Position numbers and translations under genes: made by a program. A stretch of DNA of 64,000 bases from Tigriopus japonicus. Taxonomy: Eukaryota > Arthropoda > Copepoda > Harpacticoida > Harpacticidae. Under the pieces are notes generated by a model that did no database searches, had not been told where the DNA came from, and worked only from the letters and a program-made list of their open reading frames with translations. The stretch lies in assembly GCA_010645155.1 (NCBI GenBank), contig CM021322.1, positions 12,984,538 through 13,048,537 on the forward strand, written 5' to 3'. Of this stretch, positions 49,823 to 62,900 are shown in pieces. How positions within the stretch are numbered: the first letter of the stretch is position 1; every line of letters begins with the position of its first letter.

Positions 49823-51838
49823 AGGCATGGTCAGTCAGTCGAACAATCGCACCTCAAGCACAACTGCGTTTTTCTTCAGAAGATCTTTGGTCGAAGATGG
49901 CATCGGTTAATATAGTATTACATCATAGGGAAATATATTTTGCCACCTAGTCGCATCAAAATCTCTGATGCTCGTTTTCGATTGGCAAGATAATTCAACG
50001 ATTCTAGGATGACAGATTTTTTTTTTATCACCTGTATATTTCATGCCTACCCTTGGACAGTTCGTTATCGTCCGTGTTGTGCAACTTTGTGGCCTTCCAT
50101 TGAGCCTTCAGTCACAAAATTTGAACACCGGCCAGACTTGGAGGATAGGCTGAGTCGAAACCATGGGCTAGATTTTCTCAAATTACAAAATTATCCCATC
50201 AATATTCTGAATTTTACAAATTAGGAAAATCAAATAAAAATCATTTCTATTTTTTTGTGGAAACTATTGTTCTTTCATATTCCCTAATTTGGTGCCATTT
50301 GACATTTTATGGATTGTTGGGTGCAAGGATTGGATTAACGGATTAATTGAGTAATCCATTGGAAGTGGATTTATTCGTTAACCCGTTTTGCCAGACGGAA
50401 TAATTGAATAAAATAAAAAAATACCCTTTTGATTTATCGTGTTTTTTTCTTGTCAATTTACATCATTTCTGCCAAAAAAGCTTCAGTTGAAAATCAACTA
50501 AATCTTATGGCCAAGCGTTTATGCGTTTTGTACAAGTAACCGTTTTAAATATCAATTTTGGAATGTTAATGAAAAGTGGGATCTTCAATGACTCGGGATG
50601 GGAAATGTACAAAAAACTCAAACACAAGTTTCCACAATTCAACAAGAATTTGTTGTTTTTTTGGTTTGATTCGTGCTTCCTGTAGCATCTTTCTTGAATC
50701 TCTCAACATGAAGTATTAGAATATAGAAAGTCTTTGATAATTTTGAAATATTAGGTGAAATGAAGTTCGAGATTTTTTTTTGTTGTCAATTTGGATTTTT
50801 GCCTCACATCTGGCAATTAGTAACATTACCCGTTACGTCACTTCAGAGCATTCAGGATCAGAATTTTTTTATTGCACTCTAAGTATTAAGTTACATAAAA
50901 TTCATTCAATCATATTGTTATTTTTGTCAAAGAAAATATGATCCATGTTTGTTGTACACTCTTATCAATATTATTTAATCATTGAATCCCTATTTTTACA
51001 TTTGCCTCCCTGAACATTTTTACCTCTGCTGCCCTGAATTTTATGCCTGGGCCCTAGAGCAGTGCTGGAGGGTCCTTGCCTTATAATCAGGAATGCTGCC
51101 AACAGCGACAAGACAAATACATGTTTACTGTCGGCCAATTTCCATGAATGTTTTTGGGGCAATCAGGCTACACAATGACTCAGTGACTTAGAAACGTACG
51201 ATTTTGCTACATGAAATAGAATTACGTACAAAGCATGCTCTTGAATGCACCAAGCGGATCTGGTGACCTTTTCTTCAATTCTTTCACAGCAAACCTGTTA
51301 AGTCAAGTCTTCCACTCAATTGAACCAGGACTGACGAAGTGTACCTCACTCGACCACATTAAACTTTAAATATTTCTAAGTATAGTCATGTAATTAAAAA
51401 AATTAGCGGGTTTTCAAGATGTATCAGCAAGACGCAATTTCATGCATTATATTTAATAGAAACTGGAAACGTTAGGCTATTGCGAAAGTAAGTAACCGAA
51501 CTTTGGCCAAATTTTTGATTAAAGCCAGATTGGCCGTGATGGCAAAACTGATCGGAGGGGTCCGGTAATGACCCTTATGGAATCTGTATAACTATATTAA
51601 TAAGTTTGTTTCATTTTCCCTTTTTGTCTGCGTAATGGGTTTTTCTATTTTTTGTTCGTTTTCAATCGATCTTCAATTTCATTTTAGTCAACAATTTCCT
51701 GGTTTTGTGTATGGTTTTATTATAATTCTTATGCTCATTTTGTCTGAAATTTAGTCACGAGTCGATTATATTTTTACAAGATTAAAGTAGGTAGTACAAG
51801 ATTTATGCAATTTTTGGAGCTTGTTACAAAACCCAATA

Positions 51839-51985
51839 CAGTCAAATCTCGATATAAGAAATCTCAGTTTCAGAAATTTTCGCGATATAAGAAACTTTTC
51901 CGTTCTGACCAAAATTTTACTACACAAGAATTATCGATAAAAGAAATTTTACATATTTCCTCATTCTCGAAATAAGAAACATTTT
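51839..51985. repeat. Possible pogo/Tigger-like transposon end
   Basis: Begins tacagtcaaatctcgatata and repeats the word (cg)ataagaaa five times in various forms. Ends of this style are known from pogo-type elements. No matching opposite end was found, so it is a solo end or chance. Confidence 0.35.
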
Positions 51986-53682
51986 CAAACTTTTGGCCTA
52001 TTTCTCTTGTTTAAATTGGCCACAGCACAAAACAAAACAAAACAAAACGAAGCATGTCTCTATGTGTTAACAAAAAATCGTCTTCGTTATAGGGTTCATA
52101 GCATTTCTAAGAGGATCGATGCAGTACTTCCATATTTTGCGCTTTTGCGCAAACTTTGCGCCTTTTAGGGTGCCTTTTGCGCACTTTTTTTGGGCTCTCG
52201 TGCCTTGCACCTCTTTTGAAAAAAAAAACAACTTGCCCTTTTCAAGTTTCAGTCAAAAGGACGAAAATTGCATTTTGAACACTAAAATCGCTAAAAATTG
52301 TCCAACATGCCACTCAACAATAACTATTTTAGTGACATTAAGTTTAAAAAAATAACTTTTCGACAATTATAGAAAATAATGAAAGCCCATTTTGCCAACA
52401 AATTTGCAATGCTTGAGAGTGAAAAAAATTGTGTGTCTGCCTAAGCAAAACCTAGTGGAAAATAACCAATCCAAGGAAGTCTCTCAAATTTAAAGTAAAA
52501 CTGAGAATAAAAGGTTTCCAGTTGACATATTCCAAAAAATGGCAAAAAAACTTCGTCAGCATGAAAGCGTGGAAGGCTCATTTTTTTTTTTAAGTTGTTT
52601 GTCCCTGTATGGGTTAGATACTTTACCAATCATGATGACAAAATTGTACTTTCTTCTTTCATTTTTTTTGTCAACTTGAAATTGAAAGTTCTTAAGCTTT
52701 GTACTAGAGATATAAATGCATGCACTTGAAATGTAAATTTGTGTGTTTTAATAACTATTTTTTAAAAGCGAAATTTTTGAGTCATTGTCGGATTGTGTTG
52801 TAATAAAAGTAAGTTTATAAGGTTATATAAAGGTGAGGTAAACTCCTCTGGTAGTTTCCTTGTATTTTTTATCTAGCCATTTTCCCAATAGGCATTCTCA
52901 TGTCCGGTATCAGATTGGTTTTTAAAAGTTCTATCAAGGACGCAAACCCTCAAGTATAGTTGCATCTACATCGATCCTTTTAAATGTGTTCAAGTAAGAT
53001 TGGACTATGTTAAAAATGTTAGCCAAAAGATAAAGCCAACATTGAAAGACGATAAATGCTTTCTTTTTCAGGAGTTAAAATGACAGATGGCGCTTTAGTA
53101 AAAGATTGGGTCCTTTTGTTGGGGAAACGCCATCTATTGTTTCAAAGCAAGACTAAAAAAACAAATGCGCCTGTCTGTGAAGTACTTAGTACTTTAACAA
53201 CAAATCATTTTAAAGAAACTTTGATTTTGATTGTTCAATACAAAACAGAAATTTGAAAATATGCGATCGATTTCCATGTATGAACTCCAAACGCCACCAA
53301 CATCTACATCTTACCCAGTGTATTTAATTGCCTTCAATGCATTTGTAAAACGCACATTTATAAAATAAAACCTATTTTTGAAATAAAACTAAACAACATT
53401 TTAATTCAAGGTCTAATTTGGCGCCATTTCAAGTACTTAAAATACTTTAACATTTCAAATATTGGTAGTCGAAAGGGCCATTCTTAATCTTAATGTTCCT
53501 TTGAAGTGGAAATATTTTTGTTGTACCATATTTACTGACTGTTCTTCCACAACATGTGTTGTTTTCTTTTTACTATGGCTCTGGTTTCTTAAAAGGATCA
53601 ATAAGTCTTTTAAATATCCTCTAAAGGCTGAGATTTTCTCATCGTTTTTATAATAAATAGGTTAGTAATCATCAGAAAATGG

Positions 53683-53688
53683 TTTATT
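53683..53688 (-). terminator. Candidate polyadenylation signal, MCT copy 2
   Basis: AATAAA on the minus strand about 140 nt past the stop codon of MCT copy 2. Confidence 0.5.
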
Positions 53689-53824
53689 CGGTCATCGGAT
53701 TAGAAACGTGCAGCAGTTTTGCGAACACTTCAATCAGCTTCTTCTTGTAAATTGTCACAGCCCAAGTTGAAAAGTGAATCGTTTTGTTAGCCTCACTTCG
53801 GTTCGATTCAGTCAGATGTTTTCC

Positions 53825-56818
53825 CTACAATGAATTTTCCTCAATGACAGTTATACTGCGCTTGACCGTTGGGAACATCAAGCTGTGATTTGCCGCCCAT
53901 CGTCTGGAAGAGCTTTGAAAGGTCGGGATTTCTTTGGGTTTTCGCACGGGCTCTTTGGGTTCAATGGTGTGGCGCTGCTCTGGATCTCCACCGGATTTTG
54001 AGACCGTCTGACTCGAGCTCGAACAGAGATTGGGTTGCAGATTGCTCACGGGGCTGTTAACGTCGGAGCCAATCCCTTGTCCGATGTTGCTTAATCTCCG
54101 AAAGAACGACCTCTTGCGAGGTGCAGTTTTGCTAGCTTCGGGAATCTCCGTCTCCTTGATCAGATTTTGCTCATATTCGCTCAACATGAGGTAGTTCTCG
54201 ACCTTATTGCACGACGTGATGTTATCGAGGAATTCGATTTCCTCTAGTAGAAGGTGATCGGGTAGATCCATGTCGGCGATGCCTTCTTCCGAGAAAATGG
54301 AAGCTTCCTCCTTCTGACTGTGGTCGTCGAGTGAGCCATCATCTTCATCCAAACGATGAAGAGAGCGAGATTTGGAACCACTACTACCCCCACCGACCAA
54401 GCCGAGCAGACCTGCGGAAGTCACACCATCATACTGATCGGATAGGGTAAGCAGCTGTTCCACTAATACTGGATTGTTTTGGATCGAAGCCAGCTTGGTC
54501 CATCCTCTGACGAGTGTATGGGGATGGGGATGAGATTCAATTGAGTCTTTGCAGTGGTTCTGTTGGGACATAATTTCCGGGATGATGCCCAAACTCATCG
54601 GGGTCAATGAGCCGTTTCTCAAATTGGCCTTGTTTTGCTTGTGTCTTTGATGCCGGAGTTGTTTCTTTCTCAGGTTTTGTCGATGCACAATGATGAGGGA
54701 CATGATGATAATTGCAGAGCCCAACACGATCACTGAGCAAACGGTCATGACCCTCCTAATGCCCCAGATGGTGCTCATATGGCCTGGAAAGAAAAGCAAA
54801 TTGGGGTCAGGTTTGGATGGATTCCATTGATTTGCCCGCCCACGAAAGGGACTGGTGACTGACTGACTGACTGACTGACTGTTGGAGGCATTCGCACCTG
54901 ACACGGGGGCACCCACAATCAGAGCCAAGCCTTGGACGAATTGGGCAAAGCTCCAAGTGGAGGCAAAGTTGCGGGAGCGAACCTTCTCATAAAGATACAT
55001 CTTAAGAGCATGATGGTATCCCCCTAAAAATGCCCCATATATCCACACAAAGAGCACCACTCCGTTGTAGCCTTCAATGGTCCCGAAGGTCATAATGGAA
55101 ATTCCACACAGCAAAAGAGATGCTTGGCAGAGATATTGTCTGGAAATGGCACAGTCTCTTGATTTGTTGACAATGATCCCACCAAAAGTGAAACATCCAA
55201 GGGCCCAGGCCAGACCCAAATACACATACACCCACAGCACGTCCACATCATTTGAATGGAAGGAAAGCGAGTCCGACGTGGAAAGGGAAAAAATGGTTTG
55301 CATCGATTCTCTCTGAAAGAACAACCAACGCGCTTAGTGTCCATACTCACTCACTCACTCACACACACAAATAACACACACNNNNNNNNNNNNNNNNNNN
55401 NNNNNNNNNNNNNNNNNNNNNNNNNNNNNNNNNNNNNNNNNNNNNNNNNNNNNNNNNNNNNNNNNNNNNNNNNNNNNNNNNNNNNNNNNNNNNNNNNNNN
55501 NNNNNNNNTCTCTCTGAAAGAACAACCAACGCGCTTAGTGTCCATACTCACTCACTCACTCACACACACACAAATAACACACACGAACTACAATAAAACG
55601 TCATGCGACGCTCGTTCCATCATGATTTTGATTGCCACCACAAAACAACATGCCCAATAAAGAGGCATTCTGCCCAGTATTTAGTGAATGCAAGGACGAC
55701 AATCCCTGCCGCCAAAATGAAGGTCTGCATTGGGGTCACGAGTCACGCAGCCTCCGATTCTTTTGGCAAATCCCTTGTAGAGGACGACTCATCCACATTT
55801 TCTTCCTCGTCGGAATGCACTCACCCACCATTACGTACACAGTACTCACCAAGTAGAAGACAGGCGCATAAAGTCCCATGGAACTGACAAAGATTGACGC
55901 GAAGAGGATTTGAATGGTACGACTTTTGAGAGTTGTGCCGTCGAAATACGGGGGTTTGTCCTCTTGAGCCGCTCGGTTCTTTTCCTTGTCTTTGTTTTTT
56001 ATTTTCCTCCTTTGGCTTTTCAAATGTAGAATCGCTCGTCTTTGAGGGTGATAGAGGGAGGCCGAGCGGTAAAATGTGCCCATGATGAATACAAATAGCA
56101 TTGTGGATGTCACACACTGAAGACCAAGACGCCAACCCAAGCCCCTGAGGAAGGAAAGACAGAACCATGGCATCACTTGGAAAAGATAGGTATACTGGTT
56201 GGGTTTTTTAACTTTTTCATTTTCAGTCTGATCATCTGGGCCATGATTGTATCATTGGTACAGGCATGTGGAGATTAGATTCCTTGTAATCAAACCTTTC
56301 TCATCGTAGTTGAACAAGAACAAAAAGTCGAGTTACCGACCAACTCACTTGACGGAGATGTGCAGGAAAAGTGCCATGATGGCCATTCCTATTCCACTTC
56401 CCGAAGAGAAAACCATTTCCACCAATTCACGCCTTCGCTTGAAGTATTGACCGATCATGAGTACAGCTGCATCTCGACTCATTCCCACGCCAATGCCTGA
56501 AATTCGAGAGGAAACGAACTGATCGAGGTCTCGCGTCTCTCCATGACACTCGAGTACACGAGAACTTTAGAGTTGAATTTCCGCCCATAAATTGTTCGCA
56601 CATTTTCATCCTTCTTCACGCATGGTTCTTACCGAAGAATATCCCGTAACTGAAGAACACTTGGTGGAATTGGCTGGCGAATGAAGTGAAGAGGAATGCC
56701 AAAGATGTAATCAATCCCCCGAGGACTGCCGTTAAGCGGGTTGATTTTCTCCGGCAGATGGCCACGGTCAAAGGTGAGACCAGAAGCGACACAGACATGG
56801 ACACCGATCCCAAGGCCC
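53825..56818 (-). CDS. SLC16 / monocarboxylate transporter-like protein, copy 2 (5' end missing)
   Basis: Five coding exons on the minus strand (high to low): 56818-56633, 56496-56349, 56144-55850, 55312-54898 and 54783-53825. Phases are 1 (entering), 1, 2, 0, 1, as in copy 1; exon lengths are 186 and 148 (identical to copy 1), 295, 415 and 959. It carries the same ICRRKSTRLTAVLGGLI helix, the loop FYRSASLYHPQRRAILHLKS with KIKNKDKEKN, and the later helices (VYLGLAW, LFVWIYGAFLGGY). The long acidic tail has a block nearly identical to copy 1 and ends ITVIEENSL. The exon that should carry the N-terminus and the EGGWGW signature is not recognised in the remaining 7 kb of the window. Exon 55312-54898 is 33 bases longer than its counterpart and has a different extracellular-side insertion. 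Predicted multi-pass membrane transporter; substrate unknown. Confidence 0.83.
54857..54880. repeat. (GACT)n microsatellite in the last intron of MCT copy 2
   Basis: Six tandem gact units in the 114-bp intron 54784-54897. The intron happens to stay open in frame, so an unspliced reading would appear as one long exon, but copy 1 and the splice sites support splicing. Confidence 0.9.
55308..55381. repeat. Sequence duplicated across the gap, left copy
   Basis: 74 bp that include the acceptor and first bases of an MCT copy 2 exon and a (CACT)/(CA) repeat. Repeated at 55509-55584 with one extra CA. Confidence 0.9.
55382..55508. other. Assembly gap (127 N)
   Basis: A run of N inside the intron between exons 55850 and 55312 of MCT copy 2. 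Both flanks carry the same sequence, so the gap is probably an unmerged overlap rather than missing DNA. Confidence 0.95.
55509..55584. repeat. Sequence duplicated across the gap, right copy
   Basis: 76 bp identical to 55308-55381 except for one additional CA unit. It contains a second, non-functional copy of the splice acceptor. Confidence 0.9.
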
Positions 56819-59570
56819 CTAAAAAGAACACACAACAAGCACACAGAATACAGTTTCATCTCATTGACGTAGTACGTCCTCAAAACGGTCTCGACATTTT
56901 TAATCCCTGTCATTCTCATGTTGTCGAAGACACCCAAATCTGGTTCCAGCCTGATGATTCCGCTCCTGTGAGTGAATCTTTCTCTTTCCTAAGGTTGGGC
57001 ATAATTTTCAGCTCAAGTTGATCATCTCAAGTGATTAGGTCAGGATGCCATCAGAAGGAATCGACCCTCGACCCTAGGCTCTTTGACGCCATCGAAATGT
57101 GAAGTCGTGAACCGAGCCCCCATGAATGGTTTGAATTGTTCGATGGACAAGAACAGTTGGCTCAGTGCTCATTATAAAGAAAGAGGACACGCATGACTGA
57201 CGTTCAATCAAAGATACAGTCGCGTGGTTGGTTTGGTTGGTTCGTCGTGTGACTGGTAGTTCTTATATCCATCGTTCAAGCAAGAGTAACTAACGTCCAG
57301 CAATTCGTTCCTACTTAGCTTGATTGATTTTCGTTTAAGGCACTCGTCAAAGGGTGAAGAGGAGCGAGTCAGTGGCATTGGAACCCTCTGGATAACCACC
57401 CATTGATATGACATAAACCATGCACCAGATTCGTTGGTCTCCAGGATGCGACTTATGTAAATAGGACAAGTGCCATGGCACACCCAAATTTAATAGCTAA
57501 GCTGTCACTCATGGGTGGGAATACTGTACTGGATATGGACGGACTCGTATGCAACAGTTACAACGGTTGTAGTTGATTGTAGGTGAGATGTATCGTTCGT
57601 ATGTCATTGAAGAGCAAAATGTCAATTCAGCCGTTTGATGTAAGTAAGTATATTAAAGGGTAATTAAAGGATTCTATCATCTAATAGAATCCCTTACAAA
57701 ACCAAGAGTTATTCTGAATACATTACATTTAGGGTTATACTGTGTCAATCCTAATTATTGAAACCAATTACATGTAGCTTCAGGCGAAGTATTTTTGAAT
57801 GTGATTGATTCGTTGTGAATCTATGATTTTGTATCAAGAAATGACGCCACCACCGTATGCTTAGTAATGCACGCTCTATTTCTAAAACCATATTTTTTCC
57901 TTGAGTGAACACATAGATAAATTAATTAAAGATATCTCAATTTTGACGGCGCCCAAAAGCACCCACCCTCTGGAAGGGATTACCTAGAGTTATTCTTGAA
58001 ATTGAAAATGATGAAGCTCATAGAGTGCGTTGCGTTGTGTGTAACGCGAACATCCTTCATGAAGTTTGCATCTCAGAGTCAATCCAGAAAATACACCCTG
58101 AGTCATCTAGAGATCACGGATCAAACTACTGTCGCCGTAGTTTGCCTGTTTAGCTAGAACTGAGTGGTCTGGGGCTTGGTCTGTGGTGAACAGTAGAAGG
58201 AATAATATTCCTGGAATTCTCAAGCCGACAAAAATGAAATGTCTGGTATCCACCAGTATTCACAAGTCACCATCAAATCAAAGTTTTGAGGGCAACCCTT
58301 TGGGTGGATTGACTTTACATCAGCTAATTGAGTGACAATAGCATAACAAGGACAAATGCTGTGCACGCAGCTTGCAAAACTAAGGGTTCATGTTCTCTGC
58401 TTTCAAAAAACTCATTTCATCAAGCTCGTCTTGACCAGGATTGAGACATGGTCAAGTTCGAACGCATTTGTGTGCGGTCAGCCTGTTGAAATCAAAACAC
58501 TGTTCGCAGTTTACAGCTTGTCACCTCCATAATTTTTTAGTTGTTTTGCGCTTGCCGTTACTTTATTACGTACCACGGACCAACTTGACCTAAAGCAAAG
58601 AGAACTATGTTGGGTGTTGGGTGGGCATGACCTTGTTTGGGTATGAAATCTCTTTGATCCAGATCAGTGGCTATCTGTCCTCAGCTTATTGAAATGGATG
58701 AGATGTACTTTGTGAGCTGGTTTCAAAGATCAGTTCGCTTAGAATCGCCCATCAAATCAACGTACTTTGACGAAAAATGGCCAATTTGTAAAGTGATGGT
58801 GAATGATTCTGAACGAGGCCTCTGGTCCAAAAAAGATCCTTAGCAAATACTATTATGGACGACTAAAACCTAATTTGGGATCTAACATTTCCAACGATCT
58901 TCTGCTCCACGTGCTCAGAGCTCCTGAGTGACTTTAAAAGACACTCAAGTCAGAGATGAAAAGCAATTTTCAAATGTGAGTACATATCTCAAACCGCAGA
59001 CCTGGATGTTTTGACTTCTTGGCTAGTTTATGACCACAGTAGAAGCTGAACTCTTGGACTTTCTCCCAACTCTTGAGAAACGCATACATTTACAGTGAAT
59101 TGGAGTGTTTCGAGGAGGGTTTGCGTACCAACTAATAGCAGATTTTTGGTCCAATCGAAATCGTGGTTGCATGTAGGGATATCTATTTACTACAAGATGG
59201 GTAGGCATGCATGCATCATGCATGGTGGACTGGTCGTACGTAATTCGAGGGCGAAAGCAATGCTCATTCCATTTGATGATTCATAACTTTTGTTCCCGAT
59301 GGTGCTTGGCATTGAAGCGAGGAAGAAAGAAGGAAACAGCAACACACTTCAAGCATCACGAAGATCTCCCAGCTCTTTGAAATTCGCACTTCTCCTCGCA
59401 AAGTCATCTTGTAAGCGACAGAAATGAAACCTCCAAACCCAAACCAATTCTCTCCGCCCGATTAAGTTTTATTGGAGATTGAAGCTTGAAAGTTCAAGCC
59501 TTCAGTGGAATTACTAGCGGCAAATGTTCTCATGCTTCGAGTACATGAATGCATGTACATATTGTACGTA
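56819..59570. other. Upstream side of MCT copy 2, nothing coding recognised
   Basis: Should be the first intron of MCT copy 2. I looked on the minus strand for a stretch encoding the EGGWGW signature and found none. A small hairpin (ggattctat/atagaatcc) lies at about 57669-57690. Confidence 0.4.
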
Positions 59571-59940
59571 CAGGGTTGGCAGGCCAAGTTAAGACCCTCA
59601 TAAGTATGTAAGTAGTTTTCGACAGTTTTTTTTTCAAATTTACAGTTTGAGAATCCCGAAGAACTCACGAAAGGAAGTTGTTTTGTACATATGTTTTGTA
59701 CATAACCTGAGCTGATATCATGTCATCAATGAAATACTTGGGACAGTTGGCATAGTGCCTTATATTTGTCTCTCAAGGGGAGGGGGCAGAAGCTTTAGTT
59801 GGAATAGACCAATGGACTGTTTCGTATCCCTTTGTGTCTCACTTTTAAACATGAACCAAAAAAAGATGTCTAGTAGCCCTGAAACGGACACAGGTTATGA
59901 ACTAAAAACGTCAAAATTTACACTTGGACCGCCGACCCTG
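59571..59940. mobile_element. MITE with CAGGGTTGGCAGGCCAAGT ends flanked by TA
   Basis: The left end CAGGGTTGGCAGGCCAAGT and the complement of the right end (acttggaccgccgaccctg) agree at 16 of 19 positions. TA flanks both sides (59569-59570 and 59941-59942). Size 370 bp, no transposase. Tc1/mariner-type MITE. Confidence 0.72.
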
Positions 59941-59942
59941 TA

Positions 59943-62900
59943 CAAAGGCAGAAGCAAGTTCTTGCATGCTTCTTGAGGTTTGTTCATAAAAAGGCTACTT
60001 ATTCATGAGCCATCAAAGATCATCTCCAAATGTATGTATAAAGAATATCTTAAATTGATTTTTCAAAGCTCATGATTATGTAACGAGATGTATGCAACTC
60101 AGATTTGCTTTGCAGAGGGTTTTGCGTAGAGACCAAATGATCATTGAGGATAGAAATTTCGATTTAAAGGAAATATTTGGATGTTGAGAGATCAGAACTT
60201 TCTGGTTAAATGGTTGTCCTCCATTTGATAAGTTCTTCCTCAATGGTCGGACTATTATGAAATTAACTATGACCTGCTTGTTTTTTACCAATGCGTAAAA
60301 TGTTTTTTTTTTTGTTTATTCCGAGCTTTCACTTTTCCATAATCATTGATAAAGAGCATTGAAAAGCTAGTTCCTATTAAATTTAACTCGTTCGTGATCT
60401 TTTGAATGAACCTCAAGCCTCCATTCGCTGTTTGCCAATGGTGAGTCACCTCTTTGCTTCACCCTGCCCAAGGAAAAAGTGTTCCAACGAAATCCATACT
60501 CCTCCAATAATGCAACCGTCCGTTTTCTTACCTCCACAATATCCCTTGAAGCCTAGCTTATAGCAATAGCTTTTAACCGCATCTCCTCGATCAAACTTGG
60601 ATCCGGATTTGTTGGACTTTAGTTGACTCCTTTCAATGAAACTCCGGCAGATTTCTGCTCATCTATCCCTTCGAGCTTTGGGAGAAGTCGAGTCCCTTCA
60701 TCATTTGCTCTTGATCCTACCCTTCGAAGACGCGTATTCAGAGAAATACTTGACCCGGGACACTATTGAACCCGCAACCGCAACGAGTATCATTATAGTC
60801 CGAAAAACATTTATGTGCATTTGAAGCCAGTGCAGGGAGAATGCCCACCTGCATAATTTTTTTTTGTCAACAAAAAAACCCTGAAAAATGACTGATGAAT
60901 TAAGATCGCAATTAATTAGCCCTGGACTTTCCAATGTGTTTCGATATTTCGACCAAAAAACGCAATTTTTAAACGTTCTTGCTAATTTAGCCATTGCTTC
61001 ACATATCCAAAGATATTCTCATTCAAACTTTGTTGGGACAAAAGTTCCAAAAACGTTTCCACAAAACTGTTTGACCGAACCCCGTTGAAGAATGAATTAA
61101 AGAGCAGAGTTTCCCATTTGATATGTAGATGTTTCTTATATCTCGAGATTGCTCTTCCCTCAGGCCAAGGACTCCCTGCTCAGGCTAAAGAGCGAGAACA
61201 ACCATAGAATTTAGCATTCACACATTGCCCATCGTTTTCATTCTCTTGAGCCTGTTATAAATTTCAAAATGCAATTTGTCTTCCTCACTTTGCAGGTGCA
61301 TTTTCTGAAGCAACATTAATGAAATCTCCTTACTCAAAAAAGCGCCAAAAGAGTTAATGCATCAATTTCTCCAAACTCACGGGTGAGTTTTTTACCGCAT
61401 CTAATCCGAATGACAATCGATGGAATCTCAAATGACGAGTTCTACAAATTGGAAATATATGGCAGTTCGCAATACAAGTAGAGCAATATCATGATTGTGA
61501 TGTAGCAAGCCCCGACCCAATTTTATTGAAATATTGACGCTTTTTACCATTCAAATCTTCCATTTTTGTCATGATGTTTGCATTCACCTTTCCGGGATTT
61601 CAGAGTGGAAACTTCAATGGGTCAATGAAAGTGAAACACCTTCAATAGCAATCCATCATGGCTCACACCATGCGACTTTCTCGTTTTGAGAGCTAGTACT
61701 ACTTGATCTTCAATTTAAAAGGAGTTTCTTTTTGCATGAATGCCAAATGTTAACCCGTCTGAAACGCTGCCTAGAACTACTCTTTTGAACCATATCCTAT
61801 CCATTTTGCATGGACTTCTATTGCCTCGTTGGCCAGGATGAACATGTTCCTTCCTCTTTTGATGTTATTGAGTATTTCAAGCAGATTTTTGGCACACCTC
61901 AAACGCTAAAAAGACGAGATAATCTTTTGAGGCGAGCCAGAATCATTCTTCGTCAGTTATCAAACGTGAAGGGCCCGATAGAATCATGAAAGCCAGGCGA
62001 TTTGGCAACTCCCAAAGCGAAAGCCAAATCGAATATTCACAATTCATTTGAAGGAAAATGTTGACATGTCAAAAAAAGACACTAAATCCAATTATAGATT
62101 TGGAACACGAACGAACAGTTTTGGCTCCTCCCTTGCAAATCGTTTTTGTCGTTGATTGCCTCAAATTCAGACTTCAACCTCCAGTTTCCCGTGATACGTA
62201 CGAAATAAATGTTCTCGGTGACGTATGTTTTTAACGTTGTTGGTATTTTTCCTCAAACAAACAAAGCTCTGCACGTACACTAGATCGAGAATGCTGACTC
62301 GGCGTTGTCTGGATAATGAAAGCTAATGTGGCATTAATCCGTATGTGACACTCCAAAGAGAGAAAGAAAAAGTGGATGAGATGGCAAAAGGCGCCTGAAA
62401 GGCTGCCGACACGAAACTTTTGTGCGGCTGTTCTTTGTCAAGGTCGTTCGGTCGTTCGGTCCGTGGTTGTATTTAAATTGATGTCATTGCAGCTTTGGCA
62501 TCATCAACCCGATTACGTTTTTGAACATTCATCACCGTAAGTAATCGTCTCAAAAGACTCTGGAGCAATTTCAGACTGGACCTATTGTTGTGGGAAACTC
62601 ATTGGGATTACTGCTGCTTTGATGAGATCATTATTTGGCCAGGAAGGTCCTTTCGAACTTACAACCACCTCGAAAAATGCATTTTCGTGCGAGATTGAAT
62701 GGAGCACATTGTAAGAAGAAAAATTACGACTCCAAACACGAAAGGAGACCGCTTGCATCCTTGCTAGGCTCACTTCAATTAACACGGACTACTCAAGCTC
62801 TGGAAGTGGCCCTCCGCAAAGTGGTTAAAGCAACCTGAAGTTTACTCACAGAAAAATCAGCCTTTTGCCTGATATTTGATGTGAAAGAATAGGGATTTTC

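Larger units (their letters stand above)
49791..53682. other. AT-rich intergenic region, nothing coding recognised
   Basis: Low-GC sequence with homopolymer A/T runs. One possible transposon end lies at 51839-51985, and an aaaac pentamer run lies near 52025-52048. No gene supported. Confidence 0.4.

Noticed and set aside
54784..54897. Reading the last two exons of MCT copy 2 as one exon of about 1.5 kb
   Set aside because: The in-between stretch is a GACT microsatellite bounded by good donor and acceptor sites, and copy 1 has an intron at the same place and phase.
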